This document shows positions 40,065 to 48,679 of a DNA stretch of 64,000 nucleotides, one piece after another (position 1 is the stretch's first letter; each line of letters begins with the position of its first letter). The notes under the pieces are model-generated. The model searched no databases. It was not told the origin of the DNA and worked only from the letters and a program-made list of their open reading frames with translations. The position numbers and the translations under genes are program-made. Source of the stretch: Paenibacillus_G elgii_A. GTDB taxonomy: Bacteria > Bacillota > Bacilli > Paenibacillales > NBRC-103111. The stretch is taken from the NCBI GenBank assembly GCA_042219835.1, contig JBHJMN010000030.1:1-64000 (forward strand). Direction: 5' to 3'.

Positions 40065-41429
40065 GTGAATTCTCTATACATTTCCAGCTGGGCTGTGGCT
40101 GTCGTAGTCCTGCTGTTGCTATTTTTCGCGGCCAAGAAAAAGGTGGGTTTCGGAACGCGCGTATTAATCGCCATGGTGCTCGGCGTGGTCGTCGGGGCGG
40201 CGTTCGGTAAAGAGGCGACCGATCTCGGAACGATCGGTTCCATTTACGTCAACCTGATCAAAATGATCGTTATGCCGCTCGTCGTGGCAACGATCATCTC
40301 TAGCATTACGTCCATATCCGATCCCAATATGCTTCGAAAGATCGGAACGAAAACGATCGCGTTGTTCCTGATCACGACTGGCATCGCGGCGGTCATCGGC
40401 GTCGTCGTTGCGGTGATCATCGATCCGGGCGCGGGCATTCCTTACGTGCAGGATGCGAAATTCGCCGCCAGAGAAATACCGTCGTTCCTGAAAGTGTTCA
40501 TGGATCTCGTACCGGCGAACCCGGTGAACGAGATGGCTACCGGCAAGGTCGTGCCGGTGATCGTATTCGCCATGTTCGTCGCGGTCGCCATTACGATCGA
40601 AGGCAACCGCAAGCCGGAATCGGTCCGGCCGATCAAGGAAGTGATTCAATCGTTCGCCGTCGTGATGTTCCGCGTGACGAAGCTGATCATCCGCCTGACG
40701 CCTTACGGCGTGTTCGGGCTGATGGCGGCGATGGCGGCGAAATACGGCCTCGCTTCGCTGCTGCCGATGGGCAAAGTGGTGATCGCCGTTTACATCGCTT
40801 GCCTGCTGCACTTCGTTCTGACCTATGGTTTCCTGGTCACGTTCGTGGCGCGGGTCAATCCGATCCGTTTCCTGAAGAAGATTTATCCCGTGCTGGCCGT
40901 CGCTTTCACGACGCGGAGCAGCTATGCGACGCTGCCGGTCAACCTGGAGGTGATCACGAAGCGGCTTAAAGTATCCGACCGGATCGCCAGCTTCGTCGCC
41001 CCGCTGGGCGCAACCATCAACATGAACGGCTGCGGCGGCTTGTATCCGGCGATTGTGGCGATCTTCGTCGCCAAAGTGTTCGGCATCGATCTGACGATCA
41101 CGCATTATCTGCTCATCGTCGGCTCGGCGATGATTGCTTCTATCGGCGTGGCCGGGGTGCCCGGACCGGCTTCGATCTCGACGACGGTCGTGCTGGCCAG
41201 CGTCGGTCTTCCGATCGAAGGGATGGCGATGGTACTCGGCATCGACGCGATTCTCGACATGGCCCGGACGGTCATCAACGCAACGGGTACAACGGTCAGC
41301 TCTCTTGTCGTTGCCGTAACGGAGAAAGAATTCGACCGCGAGGCGTTCAACAACGAAGCGGACGAAGAGCTTGAAAACTATGACGTGTCTTCGCGCAGCG
41401 GCGGGCCCAAAACCGTCGTCAGCGGTTGA
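40065..41429 (+). CDS. tcyP: Dicarboxylate/amino acid:cation symporter, TcyP-like cystine uptake
   Basis: 454 residues from GTG 40065, nine bases after GAGGAGG; the frame open from 39999 begins inside the promoter. Eight membrane segments plus two re-entrant loops are expected for the DAACS (GltPh) fold. Key motifs: TTRSSYATLPVNLE (the serine-rich hairpin loop 1), GATINMNGCGGLYPA (the NMDGT-like metal and substrate motif) and GVPGPASISTTVV. The substitution pattern fits TcyP-type sodium/proton cystine symporters better than glutamate carriers, but substrate assignment is moderate. It ends with an acidic tail. Confidence 0.78.
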   Translation: MNSLYISSWAVAVVVLLLLFFAAKKKVGFGTRVLIAMVLGVVVGAAFGKEATDLGTIGSIYVNLIKMIVMPLVVATIISSITSISDPNMLRKIGTKTIALFLITTGIAAVIGVVVAVIIDPGAGIPYVQDAKFAAREIPSFLKVFMDLVPANPVNEMATGKVVPVIVFAMFVAVAITIEGNRKPESVRPIKEVIQSFAVVMFRVTKLIIRLTPYGVFGLMAAMAAKYGLASLLPMGKVVIAVYIACLLHFVLTYGFLVTFVARVNPIRFLKKIYPVLAVAFTTRSSYATLPVNLEVITKRLKVSDRIASFVAPLGATINMNGCGGLYPAIVAIFVAKVFGIDLTITHYLLIVGSAMIASIGVAGVPGPASISTTVVLASVGLPIEGMAMVLGIDAILDMARTVINATGTTVSSLVVAVTEKEFDREAFNNEADEELENYDVSSRSGGPKTVVSG

Positions 41430-41440
41430 CAAATGCCAAG

Positions 41441-41470
41441 CACCGCTCTTTTGCAAAGGGCGGTGTTTGT
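41441..41470 (+). terminator. Terminator of the symporter gene
   Basis: CACCGC-CTTT and AAAG-GCGGTG around a TGC loop, followed by TTTGTT. Confidence 0.75.
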
Positions 41471-41544
41471 TCGTTTCCGACGTTTGTTTGACCGTGATAT
41501 GGTAAAATAGGGCGAATCCAGCTTGATCAAAAGGGGGAAGGCGA

Positions 41545-42423
41545 ATGGATACCAGCGCCGTTCAAGCGAAGCTGCTGCTGCGCGTGCCGGAGGTGACGGC
41601 GGCGCTGCGCTTTTACGAGCAGGCGCTCGGTTGGGAGCGCCTGGAGCTGTGCGCGGCAGCGGGCTATGCGCTGCTGCGTCAGCCGGGCGGTGAGATCGCG
41701 CTGCTCGCCGCGGAAGGTACGGCGGCGGAGGCGCTCCGCGGCCTGCAAGCTCCGGCTTGCCGGGAACTGTTGCCCGGCGGCCGGTTTTATGTGACAGCGC
41801 CGCCCGGCGAGGCGCTGGAGCGGCTCCAGCAGCGCGCCGCGGAGGCCGGCGGGCGTTGTAGGGACGAGACGGAGCCGGGCTGCTGGCGGACCGTCACGAT
41901 CACGACGCCGGAGGGCTATCGCGCGGCGTATTGGCAGGAGCTGTTTCCGAGCGACGAGGAAACGCTTGTATTGTTCGCAGCAGGGCCGGACCGGCTGGAG
42001 GCCGCGCTGGCGGGACTTGGCGAGGCCGGGCTCGATCTTGCCCGGGCGCCGGGCACATGGAGCATCCGCGAGCAGGTGCTCCATGTGGTGGATTTGGAGC
42101 TTGCGGCGCTGCACAAGCTCAAGTTCGCTTTGGCCGGGCCGGAGAGCGGACGCGCTTACAACGGCAACGGCTTCTCGCAGGACGCATGGGCCGCGGGCAT
42201 GCGTTACGCCTCGCGGCCGGTTCGCGCCGAGGTCGCGCTGTTTCGGCTGCTGCGCGAGCACGTGCTCAGCGTATGCGAGCATACGCCGGGAGCGCTGGCG
42301 CGGAGCGTCATCGCCTCCGGCAGGGAGGAGACGGCCGGCCGCCTGATGAAAATGATGGCCGGCCACGCGAACGTCCACATTCGCCGGATCGGCGAAATCC
42401 GGAAGCGGCACGCCATCGATTAG
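41545..42423 (+). CDS. Fusion of a VOC (glyoxalase) domain and a DinB-like domain
   Basis: 292 residues. Residues about 5-130 look like a VOC/glyoxalase-bleomycin resistance domain (LLLRVPEVTAALRFYEQALGWERLEL, ITTPEGYRAAYWQELFP). Residues about 145-290 form a DinB four-helix bundle (GTWSIREQVLHVVDLELAALHKL, His-bearing helices, and MAGHANVHIRRIGEIRK). Spaced histidines (near LHVVD and GHANVH) are the usual metal ligands of DinB/BstA thiol-dependent enzymes. No activity can be assigned. The ATG follows AAAAGGGGGAAGGCGA. Its stop overlaps the convergent HAD gene by 4 bases. Confidence 0.72.
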   Translation: MDTSAVQAKLLLRVPEVTAALRFYEQALGWERLELCAAAGYALLRQPGGEIALLAAEGTAAEALRGLQAPACRELLPGGRFYVTAPPGEALERLQQRAAEAGGRCRDETEPGCWRTVTITTPEGYRAAYWQELFPSDEETLVLFAAGPDRLEAALAGLGEAGLDLARAPGTWSIREQVLHVVDLELAALHKLKFALAGPESGRAYNGNGFSQDAWAAGMRYASRPVRAEVALFRLLREHVLSVCEHTPGALARSVIASGREETAGRLMKMMAGHANVHIRRIGEIRKRHAID

Positions 42424-43217
42424 CCGAGGCTATCCGCCAGCTCCATCAAATGCGTGCAGATCCGTTCGGGACGCATGCCCGTTCGGGCAATCTGCTCGTC
42501 CACATTCGAGGCGTCGGCCAGTCCGGTCAGCACGAGCGCCGTCCGGCAGCCTGCGTCCGCTCCGCCGCGGATGTCGGTGTTCAAGTTGTCCCCGACCGTC
42601 CAAATCTCTGCGGGAGTTAACCCCAGCTTGGCGACGGCGTAGCGCATAATGATCGGCGAAGGCTTCCCGATCACAACGGGCGGCGTTTCGCTGGCCCGTT
42701 CGATCGAAGCCGCGATCGAGCCCGCTCCTGGCGTCAGCTCGCCGTTCCACGGCAGCAGGTGATCGGGATTCGTCAGGATGTACGGGGCTCCGCCGCGGAT
42801 GTGACGGACGGCCGCAAGCAGCTTGCCGTAATGGAACGCCCGGTCGATTCCTTGTACGACCGCAGCGACCGTTCCTTCCGGCGCGTCTTCCGCGACGGGT
42901 TCGAAGCCGCCGTCCTTCAGGGCGGCTCGCAGTCCTTCCTCGCCTATACACAGCACGCGTCCGTTCCGGGCGCCGGTCTCCTGCAAATACATCACAGCCG
43001 CTTGCGAGGACGTGAGTACTTCCTCCGGCCTGGCTTCAATCCCGGTCTTGATGAGGTGAGCCGCAACTTGCTCCGGCGTCCGAGACGAATTGTTGGTCAC
43101 ATAGAGGAACGGGTAGCCTTTCTCCCGCAGCCAGCGGATAAATTCCGCCGCATACGGAATCGGACGATCCCCATGGTACAGCGTTCCGTCCAAATCCAGC
43201 AAAAATCCATGACTCAT
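42420..43217 (-). CDS. HAD-superfamily IIA phosphatase (NagD/p-nitrophenyl phosphatase-like)
   Basis: 265 residues from ATG 43217; the long upstream frame has no ribosome site. HAD motifs: I FLLDLDGTLYHGD, II YVTNNSSRTPEQV, III VIGKPSP with Lys, IV TVGDNLNTDIRGGADAG. The C2-type cap between motifs II and III marks subfamily IIA (NagD, PNPase, AraL). These are broad sugar- or nucleotide-phosphatases used for metabolite repair. It lies downstream of the minus-strand two-component system but is separated from it by a terminator. Confidence 0.87.
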   Translation of the reverse strand: MSHGFLLDLDGTLYHGDRPIPYAAEFIRWLREKGYPFLYVTNNSSRTPEQVAAHLIKTGIEARPEEVLTSSQAAVMYLQETGARNGRVLCIGEEGLRAALKDGGFEPVAEDAPEGTVAAVVQGIDRAFHYGKLLAAVRHIRGGAPYILTNPDHLLPWNGELTPGAGSIAASIERASETPPVVIGKPSPIIMRYAVAKLGLTPAEIWTVGDNLNTDIRGGADAGCRTALVLTGLADASNVDEQIARTGMRPERICTHLMELADSLG

Positions 43218-43350
43218 GATCCGATTCTCCATTCTTGCGAGGCGTGCCGAACGGGCCTGCCTCGTTGCTGCGTTGCCCGCTCCATTATACCGCGCACAGC
43301 TTTCCAAGGCGAACGTATCGCTTGATTCGCTTGCGCCTGAATAACCCAAA

Positions 43351-43375
43351 AAGCCGGCATCCTAAGATGCCAGCT
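43351..43375 (-). terminator. Terminator overlapping the sensor kinase 3' end
   Basis: AAGC-GGCATC and GATGCC-GCTT, with a CTAA loop that contains the kinase stop codon. On the minus strand it is followed by TTTTTGGGTT. Confidence 0.75.
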
Positions 43376-45056
43376 TCAGCTTCACGTAAAAATGGATTTC
43401 GCTGTTCTCCGACTCGGCCCAAATGGCGCCTTCATGCGATTCGACGATGCTTCTTGCGATCGCAAGACCCAGTCCCGAGCCTCCGGTATCGGATGTCCGG
43501 GCTTTATCGACCCGGTAGAACCGGTCGAACAATTGCTCCAGCTCGTCGCGGGTCAAAGCGTCCGCTTTGTTGGAGATTCGGATGATCGCGTGCTCGCGTT
43601 CGCGGATCATGCCGAAGGTAATGACGCCGGGCTTAGGGCTGTATTTGATCGCGTTGCCAAGCAGGTTTTCGAATACGCGGATCATTTTGTCCACGTCGAT
43701 GCGCACCAGCAGCCGCTCCTGCGGCAGGCTGCGGATGAGCGTAAGCTGCTGCTCCTCGCTGAGGGTCACATATTCCTCCAGCAGCTGCTCCAGCACTTCA
43801 TTGATCACGACGCCCTTCTTGTGCAGCGGAACGTCATGATTGGAGAGCTTTGTAAATTCGAACAGATCGTCGATCAGCCCTTTCAGCTTCTCCGATTTGC
43901 TGTAGGCGATACTGACATAGCCGGCGGCTTGCTCGGTCGTTTCGAAATTTTTGTCGTGCAGCAGTCTTAAGTACCCCATGATCAGCGTCAGCGGCGTGCG
44001 CAAATCGTGCGAAACGTTCGTAATCAGCTCGTTCTTGAGCTGTTCGGCGCGCCGTTCCTCTTCGATTCTGCGCTGCAGATCCGTCACCATAAAATTCATG
44101 TCCCGCGCCAATGATCCGAGCTCGTCTTGGGAACGCTCGATGACCCGATGATCCAGATTGCCTGTAGCGATAATCCGAAGACCGCTCGCAAGCTCCTCGA
44201 TATATCTCATTTTCCGCTGCGTTAAAAAGTAGAACAGAAATATAAAGACCGCGAGCGAAGCCAAGATGGAAAGCGGATTCTCGCCCTTATGGTAGCTGAT
44301 GTTCGGCTGAGGGATGCCGCTGACGATTAAGTATGCCTTCTGATTGTTATACGTCACCGGGTAAAAGCTGGAAAACTCCGAACGGGAGTCGGATTCCTGG
44401 TTGCGCGTTTCCATCGTGTTGCGGATAACGTTGTGCACGTCAACGTACGTTTCCGGCGCATTTTCGCTGCGGAAGACGACTTTGCCTTCCAGATCCGTAA
44501 TGACAACTTTGAGCTTGTCGTTGGTAACGAGCCGTTTGACCGTATTCTCAAAATCTTTGTGGCGGTCGGCGTCCTCCTTCGCTTGTGAATTAGCTGCGGG
44601 GGCCTCAGGCACGCTTCCAGGCTCTTGGCCGTTTGCGTGAGGGACAGGAACGGCTGTGCCGGGTTTGGGTGTCTGCGCCCCCCCGTCGGGAGATTCGTTG
44701 CTTGTCCCGTTTTCGTTGCCGCTGCTGCCCGGAGGCGTAAGGAAGCGGTCCACGATCGAGCGGGCTTCACGATCGATGCTTTCCATCCCTTGACTATAAT
44801 CAATGACCGTGTTCTTGTTGACGGCGCCGAACAGCGCCGAGCTGATGCCGTAGAATGCCAGCGACACGCCGAAACAGAAGGCAAAGGTCAGCATCAGCTG
44901 CATCCGGATGCTGCGCTGCACGTGGTTGCGCGCCATTCGGTACAGGTCTTGGAGGAACAGGATCATGCCCCGCAGCAGATTAAAGGGGAACCAGGTGAAC
45001 GGGAAGCGGTCAAGCATGGGCTTGCGCGGCGGTTTGATCTTTTGTTGTTTACTCAA
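43362..45056 (-). CDS. Sensor histidine kinase (VicK/ResE-like)
   Basis: 564 residues. A basic, Pro-rich cytosolic N-terminus (about 1-50) leads to membrane segment 1 (about 53-75). An extracellular region of about 190 residues includes a disordered Pro/Ser/Asn-rich stretch (about 105-165). Membrane segment 2 (about 265-283) is followed by HAMP and HisKA (NVSHDLRTPLTLIMGYLRLL). The HATPase has FENLLGNAIKYSP and GGSGLGLAIARSIVESHEG. Its start overlaps the end of the response regulator by 8 bases. The signal is unknown. The variable linker in the sensor is atypical and may tether a cell-wall-sensing region. Confidence 0.87.
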   Translation of the reverse strand: MSKQQKIKPPRKPMLDRFPFTWFPFNLLRGMILFLQDLYRMARNHVQRSIRMQLMLTFAFCFGVSLAFYGISSALFGAVNKNTVIDYSQGMESIDREARSIVDRFLTPPGSSGNENGTSNESPDGGAQTPKPGTAVPVPHANGQEPGSVPEAPAANSQAKEDADRHKDFENTVKRLVTNDKLKVVITDLEGKVVFRSENAPETYVDVHNVIRNTMETRNQESDSRSEFSSFYPVTYNNQKAYLIVSGIPQPNISYHKGENPLSILASLAVFIFLFYFLTQRKMRYIEELASGLRIIATGNLDHRVIERSQDELGSLARDMNFMVTDLQRRIEEERRAEQLKNELITNVSHDLRTPLTLIMGYLRLLHDKNFETTEQAAGYVSIAYSKSEKLKGLIDDLFEFTKLSNHDVPLHKKGVVINEVLEQLLEEYVTLSEEQQLTLIRSLPQERLLVRIDVDKMIRVFENLLGNAIKYSPKPGVITFGMIREREHAIIRISNKADALTRDELEQLFDRFYRVDKARTSDTGGSGLGLAIARSIVESHEGAIWAESENSEIHFYVKLKLAS

Positions 45057-45741
45057 CTTTATATCCCACTCCCCAAACTGTTTTAATAAACTTCGGTTTC
45101 CGCGGATTATCCTCGATTTTCTCGCGAATTTTCCGGATGTGAACCATTACGGTATTGTCCGAATCGAAATACGCTTCCTTCCATACGGTCTCGTAAATTT
45201 TCTCGATGCTCCAAACTGTACCGCGATGGCGGGCCAGCAGCTCCAGGATGGCAAATTCGCGCGGGGTCAGCTTAATGTCCCGGCCGTCCAGCTTGACCTC
45301 ATGCGTCGCGGTATTGATCGTGAGCTCGTCGATCTCCAGCTCGTGTTCCTTATTCGGCCGCTGAACATTGAGCCGGGTGTAGCGGCGCAGCTGCGACTTG
45401 ATCCGGGCAACCAGCTCAAGCGGATTGAACGGCTTGGTGACGTAATCGTCCGCGCCGGTGCTCAAGCCGAGAATTTTGTCCATGTCCTGGCTTTTGGCGG
45501 ACAGCATGATGATCGGCATATGCTTTTGTTCGCGTATTTTCAGACAGGCTTCGATGCCGTCCATCTTCGGCATCATGATGTCGAGCACAATCAGATCGAC
45601 GTCTTCCTTTTGCAGCACGCTTAACGCTTCGATGCCATTGCTTGCGCGCAGCAGGCGGTAGCCTTCGTTTTTTAAATAAATTTCCAGCAAATCAATAATT
45701 TCTTTCTCGTCGTCGACGAGCAATATTGTAGGCTGCGCCAC
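45049..45741 (-). CDS. OmpR-family response regulator (ResD/VicR-like)
   Basis: 230 residues from GTG 45741, nine bases after AAGGAGG; the longer frame to 45900 is probably leader sequence. The receiver has ILLVDDEKEII, phospho-acceptor Asp in LIVLDIMMPKMDG, and YVTKPFNPLELVARIK. The winged helix has LTPREFAILELLARHRGTVWS and DSDNTVMVHIRKIREKIED. It is the partner of the kinase that follows. A TATACT -10-like box on the minus strand near 45900-45905 implies a leader of about 150 bases. Confidence 0.9.
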   Translation of the reverse strand: MAQPTILLVDDEKEIIDLLEIYLKNEGYRLLRASNGIEALSVLQKEDVDLIVLDIMMPKMDGIEACLKIREQKHMPIIMLSAKSQDMDKILGLSTGADDYVTKPFNPLELVARIKSQLRRYTRLNVQRPNKEHELEIDELTINTATHEVKLDGRDIKLTPREFAILELLARHRGTVWSIEKIYETVWKEAYFDSDNTVMVHIRKIREKIEDNPRKPKFIKTVWGVGYKVE

Positions 45742-46080
45742 AGGGGCCGACCTCCTTTTCATTCCAAAAAATCTCGGTTGCTGCGGAGTGGGGTCGGCGT
45801 GCTTTCCGGGCGGCGCCGACGACAAAAAAAGCATATCACGCCGGGATAACCTTGACAAACGGCATGCGTTCCACTCCCCTTTCCGAACATTGACTGTCAC
45901 CTAGTATAGCCGGCAAATCTTAACGACGAACGATTCAAAATCTTAAAACATTCTTAAGGGAAGGAATAGAATTGCAGCGGCCTTATTCAAACAAGACATT
46001 TTACATTCAATCGACGAATACATATATATAAGTTATACTTATTAAAATAGTAAAAATTTTTTATAAAAGGAGTGTGCAAA
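45742..46080. promoter_or_regulatory. Divergent region: response regulator / cysteine dioxygenase
   Basis: Toward the dioxygenase, TCGACG (46011-46016), a 17-base spacer and TATACT (46034-46039) make a plausible promoter with a weak -35. A direct repeat CTTAA (about 45943-45957) lies between the two promoters. The sequence next to the dioxygenase is extremely AT-rich (46020-46070). No clear operator is seen. Confidence 0.45.
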
Positions 46081-46578
46081 ATGAATATAATGGAAATGAT
46101 TAAACAGGCGCTACACAAATTACCTTCCACTGGCAGAACCTCGCCCAAGCAGCTTCAGGCGATCATGAGAGGCATGGATTTGTCGCTTGAAGACTTATCG
46201 CCCTACATTGCGGAGCCCGCGGACTTGCCTTACGGAAGAACATGCCTATACCGGAACGATGCCGCCGAGGCGGTGCTGATCCATCTCCCTCCCGGTACCG
46301 AAACGTACATTCACGATCATGGGGCTTCCGTCGGTTGCGCGAGGCTGCTCGAAGGCACGCTGACGAACCGGATGTTCCGGCTGGACGGTTACGGGTACCC
46401 TTGTTTGTCCGGGGAGGTTGAAATCGAGGAAGGAAGCTATTATTACGCGCCGAAAAAACAAATTCACCAGCTTCGCAATTCCGGCCCGCAGCGCGCGGTG
46501 GCCTTCCATCTGTATGCTCCTGCGCCTACCGGGAAGTCGTATTTTCCATATGAGCAGGTGCTCGATTATGTGATCTAA
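46081..46578 (+). CDS. Cysteine dioxygenase family protein
   Basis: 165 residues from ATG 46081 behind AAAAGGAG; an in-frame GTG at 46072 overlaps the ribosome site. The cupin metal motif is visible: LIHLPPGTETYIHDHGASVGCARLLEG (two His) and the late His in AVAFHLYAP. Together these give the three-histidine iron site of type I cysteine dioxygenases, which oxidise cysteine to cysteine sulfinate. Bacterial members use either cysteine or 3-mercaptopropionate. A GASVGCARLLEGTLT stretch carrying a Cys favours cysteine, though only an assay would decide. It stands alone in its transcription unit. Confidence 0.85.
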   Translation: MNIMEMIKQALHKLPSTGRTSPKQLQAIMRGMDLSLEDLSPYIAEPADLPYGRTCLYRNDAAEAVLIHLPPGTETYIHDHGASVGCARLLEGTLTNRMFRLDGYGYPCLSGEVEIEEGSYYYAPKKQIHQLRNSGPQRAVAFHLYAPAPTGKSYFPYEQVLDYVI

Positions 46579-46614
46579 GCTCTTGCATTTTCAGCGCGGG
46601 TGCAACCTTCGGAG

Positions 46615-46634
46615 CGGCAGCCAGCCGTTTTTTT
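46615..46634 (+). terminator. Short terminator-like hairpin after the dioxygenase gene
   Basis: CGGC-AGCCA-GCCG followed by seven T. The stem is only four pairs, so the call rests mainly on the T-run. Confidence 0.45.
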
Positions 46635-46647
46635 GAATAATTTCATC

Positions 46648-46676
46648 TTGTCATTCCTTACATCCCGTGGTAGTAT
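46648..46676 (+). promoter_or_regulatory. Promoter of the riboswitch-controlled ABC-2 operon
   Basis: TTGTCA and TAGTAT separated by 17 bases, about 15 bases before the structured leader begins. Confidence 0.6.
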
Positions 46677-46689
46677 ATAACAATTAAAC

Positions 46690-46850
46690 GTGGAAGGGCT
46701 TCTAGGGATCCGACGGCCGAACGGCCGGGCGAACCAAGCGAAGCCGGCGCGCTGCTCCTGGAGCCGCGCTACACCGTAGGGATAAAAGACCTCGTGCAAG
46801 TTCCGCCGACAAGGCGAAACGGCATGGGGTCTTTTCTGCTTTAGCAGAGG
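46690..46850 (+). ncRNA. ykkC-class riboswitch with overlapping terminator
   Basis: The leader contains the two sequence blocks I associate with ykkC RNAs: TCTAGGGATCCG (46701-46712) and ACACCGTAGGGATAAAAGACC (46771-46791). A GC-rich hairpin (CGGCC-GAAC-GGCCG) and a second hairpin (about 46746-46770) lie between them. Outer pairing of GGAA..CTT with AAGTTCC could form P1. The 3' core bases AAAAGACC also pair with GGTCTTTT (46828-46835), making a 14-bp hairpin competing with the aptamer, consistent with ligand-induced readthrough. ykkC subclasses bind guanidine, ppGpp, PRPP or nucleotide diphosphates. I cannot decide the ligand here. A hairpin at 46835-46848 lies just before the ribosome site. 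Confidence 0.7.
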
Positions 46851-46867
46851 AAAGGAGAAGGGGGAAC

Positions 46868-47854
46868 ATGAATGCGATACGGGCCGAAGGGCTGACAAAA
46901 CGGTTCGCCGTGAAACGGAAGGAGGAAGGCTTCAAGGCCGGGGTACGTTCACTGCTGCGGCCGCAGTACAGCGAGAAGACGGCGGTGCAAGGCATCGACC
47001 TGACCGTCCCGCAGGGGGAGACGCTGGCGTTTCTCGGACCGAACGGCGCAGGCAAATCGACGACGATCAAGATGCTGACCGGCATTCTGCATCCATCTGG
47101 CGGATACGCAGAGGTGCTCGGGTACTGTCCGTGGAAGGAGCGCAGCAAGCTGGCCTACCGGATCGGCTCCGTCTTCGGGCAGAAATCGCAGCTCTGGTAC
47201 CACCTTCCGCCCGCCGACTCGTTCGAGCTGATGAGCCGCATCTACGAATTGAAGCGCAGCGATTATCTCGCCCGGCGGGACGATCTCGTCCGCCGCTTCG
47301 AGCTGGAGCCGTATTTGCATACTCCCGTGCGGAAGCTGTCGCTCGGCGAGCGGATGCGCTGCGAGATTGCGGCGGCGATGCTGCACCGCCCGCAAATCCT
47401 GTTTCTGGACGAGCCGACGATCGGGCTGGACGTGGTGGTAAAGCAGAGCATACGCGAGCTCATCCGGTTCATGAACCGGGAGGAAGGGACGACCGTGTTC
47501 CTGACCTCCCACGATGCGGGAGATATTGAACAGCTGTGCCGGCGGGCCGTGGTCATCAACCACGGGCAGATGATCTTCGACGATACGGTCGAGGCGATGA
47601 AGCGGGAGCTGCTGACGGGCAAGACGATCCGGCTCAAGCTGCTGGAACCGGGCCCGCCGTTCCGGCACGACGGCGTGGAAGTGCTGACGCAAACGGACCA
47701 AGAGCTGGCTCTTTCCGTCGATACGTCGGCCATTGCCGCCCAGGAGGTGCTTTCCCGCCTCGTTGCGGCATACCGCGTGTCGGATATCACGATCGAAGAT
47801 CCTCCGATGGAGAGCATCATTACGCATATTTACGAGCGGGAGGGAAGCGTATGA
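46868..47854 (+). CDS. ABC-2 exporter ATP-binding protein
   Basis: 328 residues. Walker A is GPNGAGKST, the signature is KLSLGERMRCEIAAAML, Walker B is ILFLDEPTIGLDVV, and the H-loop is FLTSHDAGDIEQL. The N-terminus has an insertion (RKEEGFKAGVRSLLRPQYSEKTAV) characteristic of the ABC-2 subfamily paired with two different membrane proteins of about 265 residues. The C-terminal about 80 residues form an accessory domain. It is the first gene after the riboswitch and overlaps the next gene by 4 bases. ATG after AAAGGAGAAGGGGG. Confidence 0.88.
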   Translation: MNAIRAEGLTKRFAVKRKEEGFKAGVRSLLRPQYSEKTAVQGIDLTVPQGETLAFLGPNGAGKSTTIKMLTGILHPSGGYAEVLGYCPWKERSKLAYRIGSVFGQKSQLWYHLPPADSFELMSRIYELKRSDYLARRDDLVRRFELEPYLHTPVRKLSLGERMRCEIAAAMLHRPQILFLDEPTIGLDVVVKQSIRELIRFMNREEGTTVFLTSHDAGDIEQLCRRAVVINHGQMIFDDTVEAMKRELLTGKTIRLKLLEPGPPFRHDGVEVLTQTDQELALSVDTSAIAAQEVLSRLVAAYRVSDITIEDPPMESIITHIYEREGSV

Positions 47855-48654
47855 ACCTGAGTCCGAAGCTGCTGAAATACGGAGCGATCGGGCGGATCAG
47901 CCTGCAGAATCATTTTGCTTACGTGCTGGACTTTTTAATTCGCTCGATTTTCCTGATCATCATCATGTACATCTTCATTCAATTGTGGCAGACGACGTAC
48001 CGCGGGGAAGGGTCGCAGCTGATCGCAGGCTACAGCTTCCAGCAGATCATCTGGTATATTATATTCGCCGAAGCGCTGACGATGGCGTTTCCCAGCCTGT
48101 GCACCCGCGTGGAGGAAGAAGTGAAGAGCGGCGATGTCGGCTACAAGCTGACGCGGCCGTTCAGCTATATCGGCTACCATTATATGGCTTATCTAAGCGA
48201 AGTGACGGTCCGGTTGCTTGTGAATCTTGCCGTCGGCTGCGCGCTCGGCTTGGCCTTTTTCGGTCCTCCGTCGTTCGGTTGGGGCTGGCTCGGATTTTTC
48301 GCTATGAGTCTCGGCGCGATGACCGTGAACTTTATGCTCAACATGGCGCTGTCGCTGAGCGCGTTCTGGGTCGAGGAGACGCGGGGACTGGAGTTCGTGT
48401 ACAATAAGCTGCTGTTTACGATTGGGGGCATGCTGATGCCGCTTGAACTGTTTCCCGATGCGCTGCAGCAGGTGTGCCGCTGGCTGCCGTTTCAGGTCGT
48501 GCTGTATTTTCCGGCCAAAACCGCCGTCCGCTGGGAGGAAATCCATCTCGCTCCGATGCTGGCGGTCCAGTGGGCGTGGGCGGCCGTATTGACGCTGGTC
48601 GTCTGGCTTATCTATCGGAAGGGCGTCCGCAAACTGAACGTCAACGGCGGCTGA
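47851..48654 (+). CDS. ABC-2 family membrane protein (first permease)
   Basis: 267 residues with six predicted membrane segments. The family pattern includes YGAIGRISLQNHFAYVLDFLI, SFQQIIWYIIFAEALTMAF, the cytosolic loop EEVKSGDVGYKLTRPFSYIGYH and GGMLMPLELFPDALQQVCRWLPF. The GDVxYxLxRP loop is typical of this ABC-2 subgroup. The start ATG lies inside the stop of the ATPase gene. It forms a heterodimer with the following permease (inference from pairing in related operons). Confidence 0.85.
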   Translation: MNLSPKLLKYGAIGRISLQNHFAYVLDFLIRSIFLIIIMYIFIQLWQTTYRGEGSQLIAGYSFQQIIWYIIFAEALTMAFPSLCTRVEEEVKSGDVGYKLTRPFSYIGYHYMAYLSEVTVRLLVNLAVGCALGLAFFGPPSFGWGWLGFFAMSLGAMTVNFMLNMALSLSAFWVEETRGLEFVYNKLLFTIGGMLMPLELFPDALQQVCRWLPFQVVLYFPAKTAVRWEEIHLAPMLAVQWAWAAVLTLVVWLIYRKGVRKLNVNGG

Positions 48655-48679
48655 GCCGTCAGGAAGGGAGGGAGGCGCA

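Noticed and set aside
40164..41456. 430-codon minus-strand frame antisense to the cystine symporter
   Set aside because: His/Arg/Asp-rich shadow of a membrane protein gene with no start signal.
46690..46850. Firm assignment of the ykkC-class RNA to guanidine
   Set aside because: The ACACCGTAGGG block and the middle region differ from the guanidine consensus I remember and share features with subclass 2; the ligand is left open.
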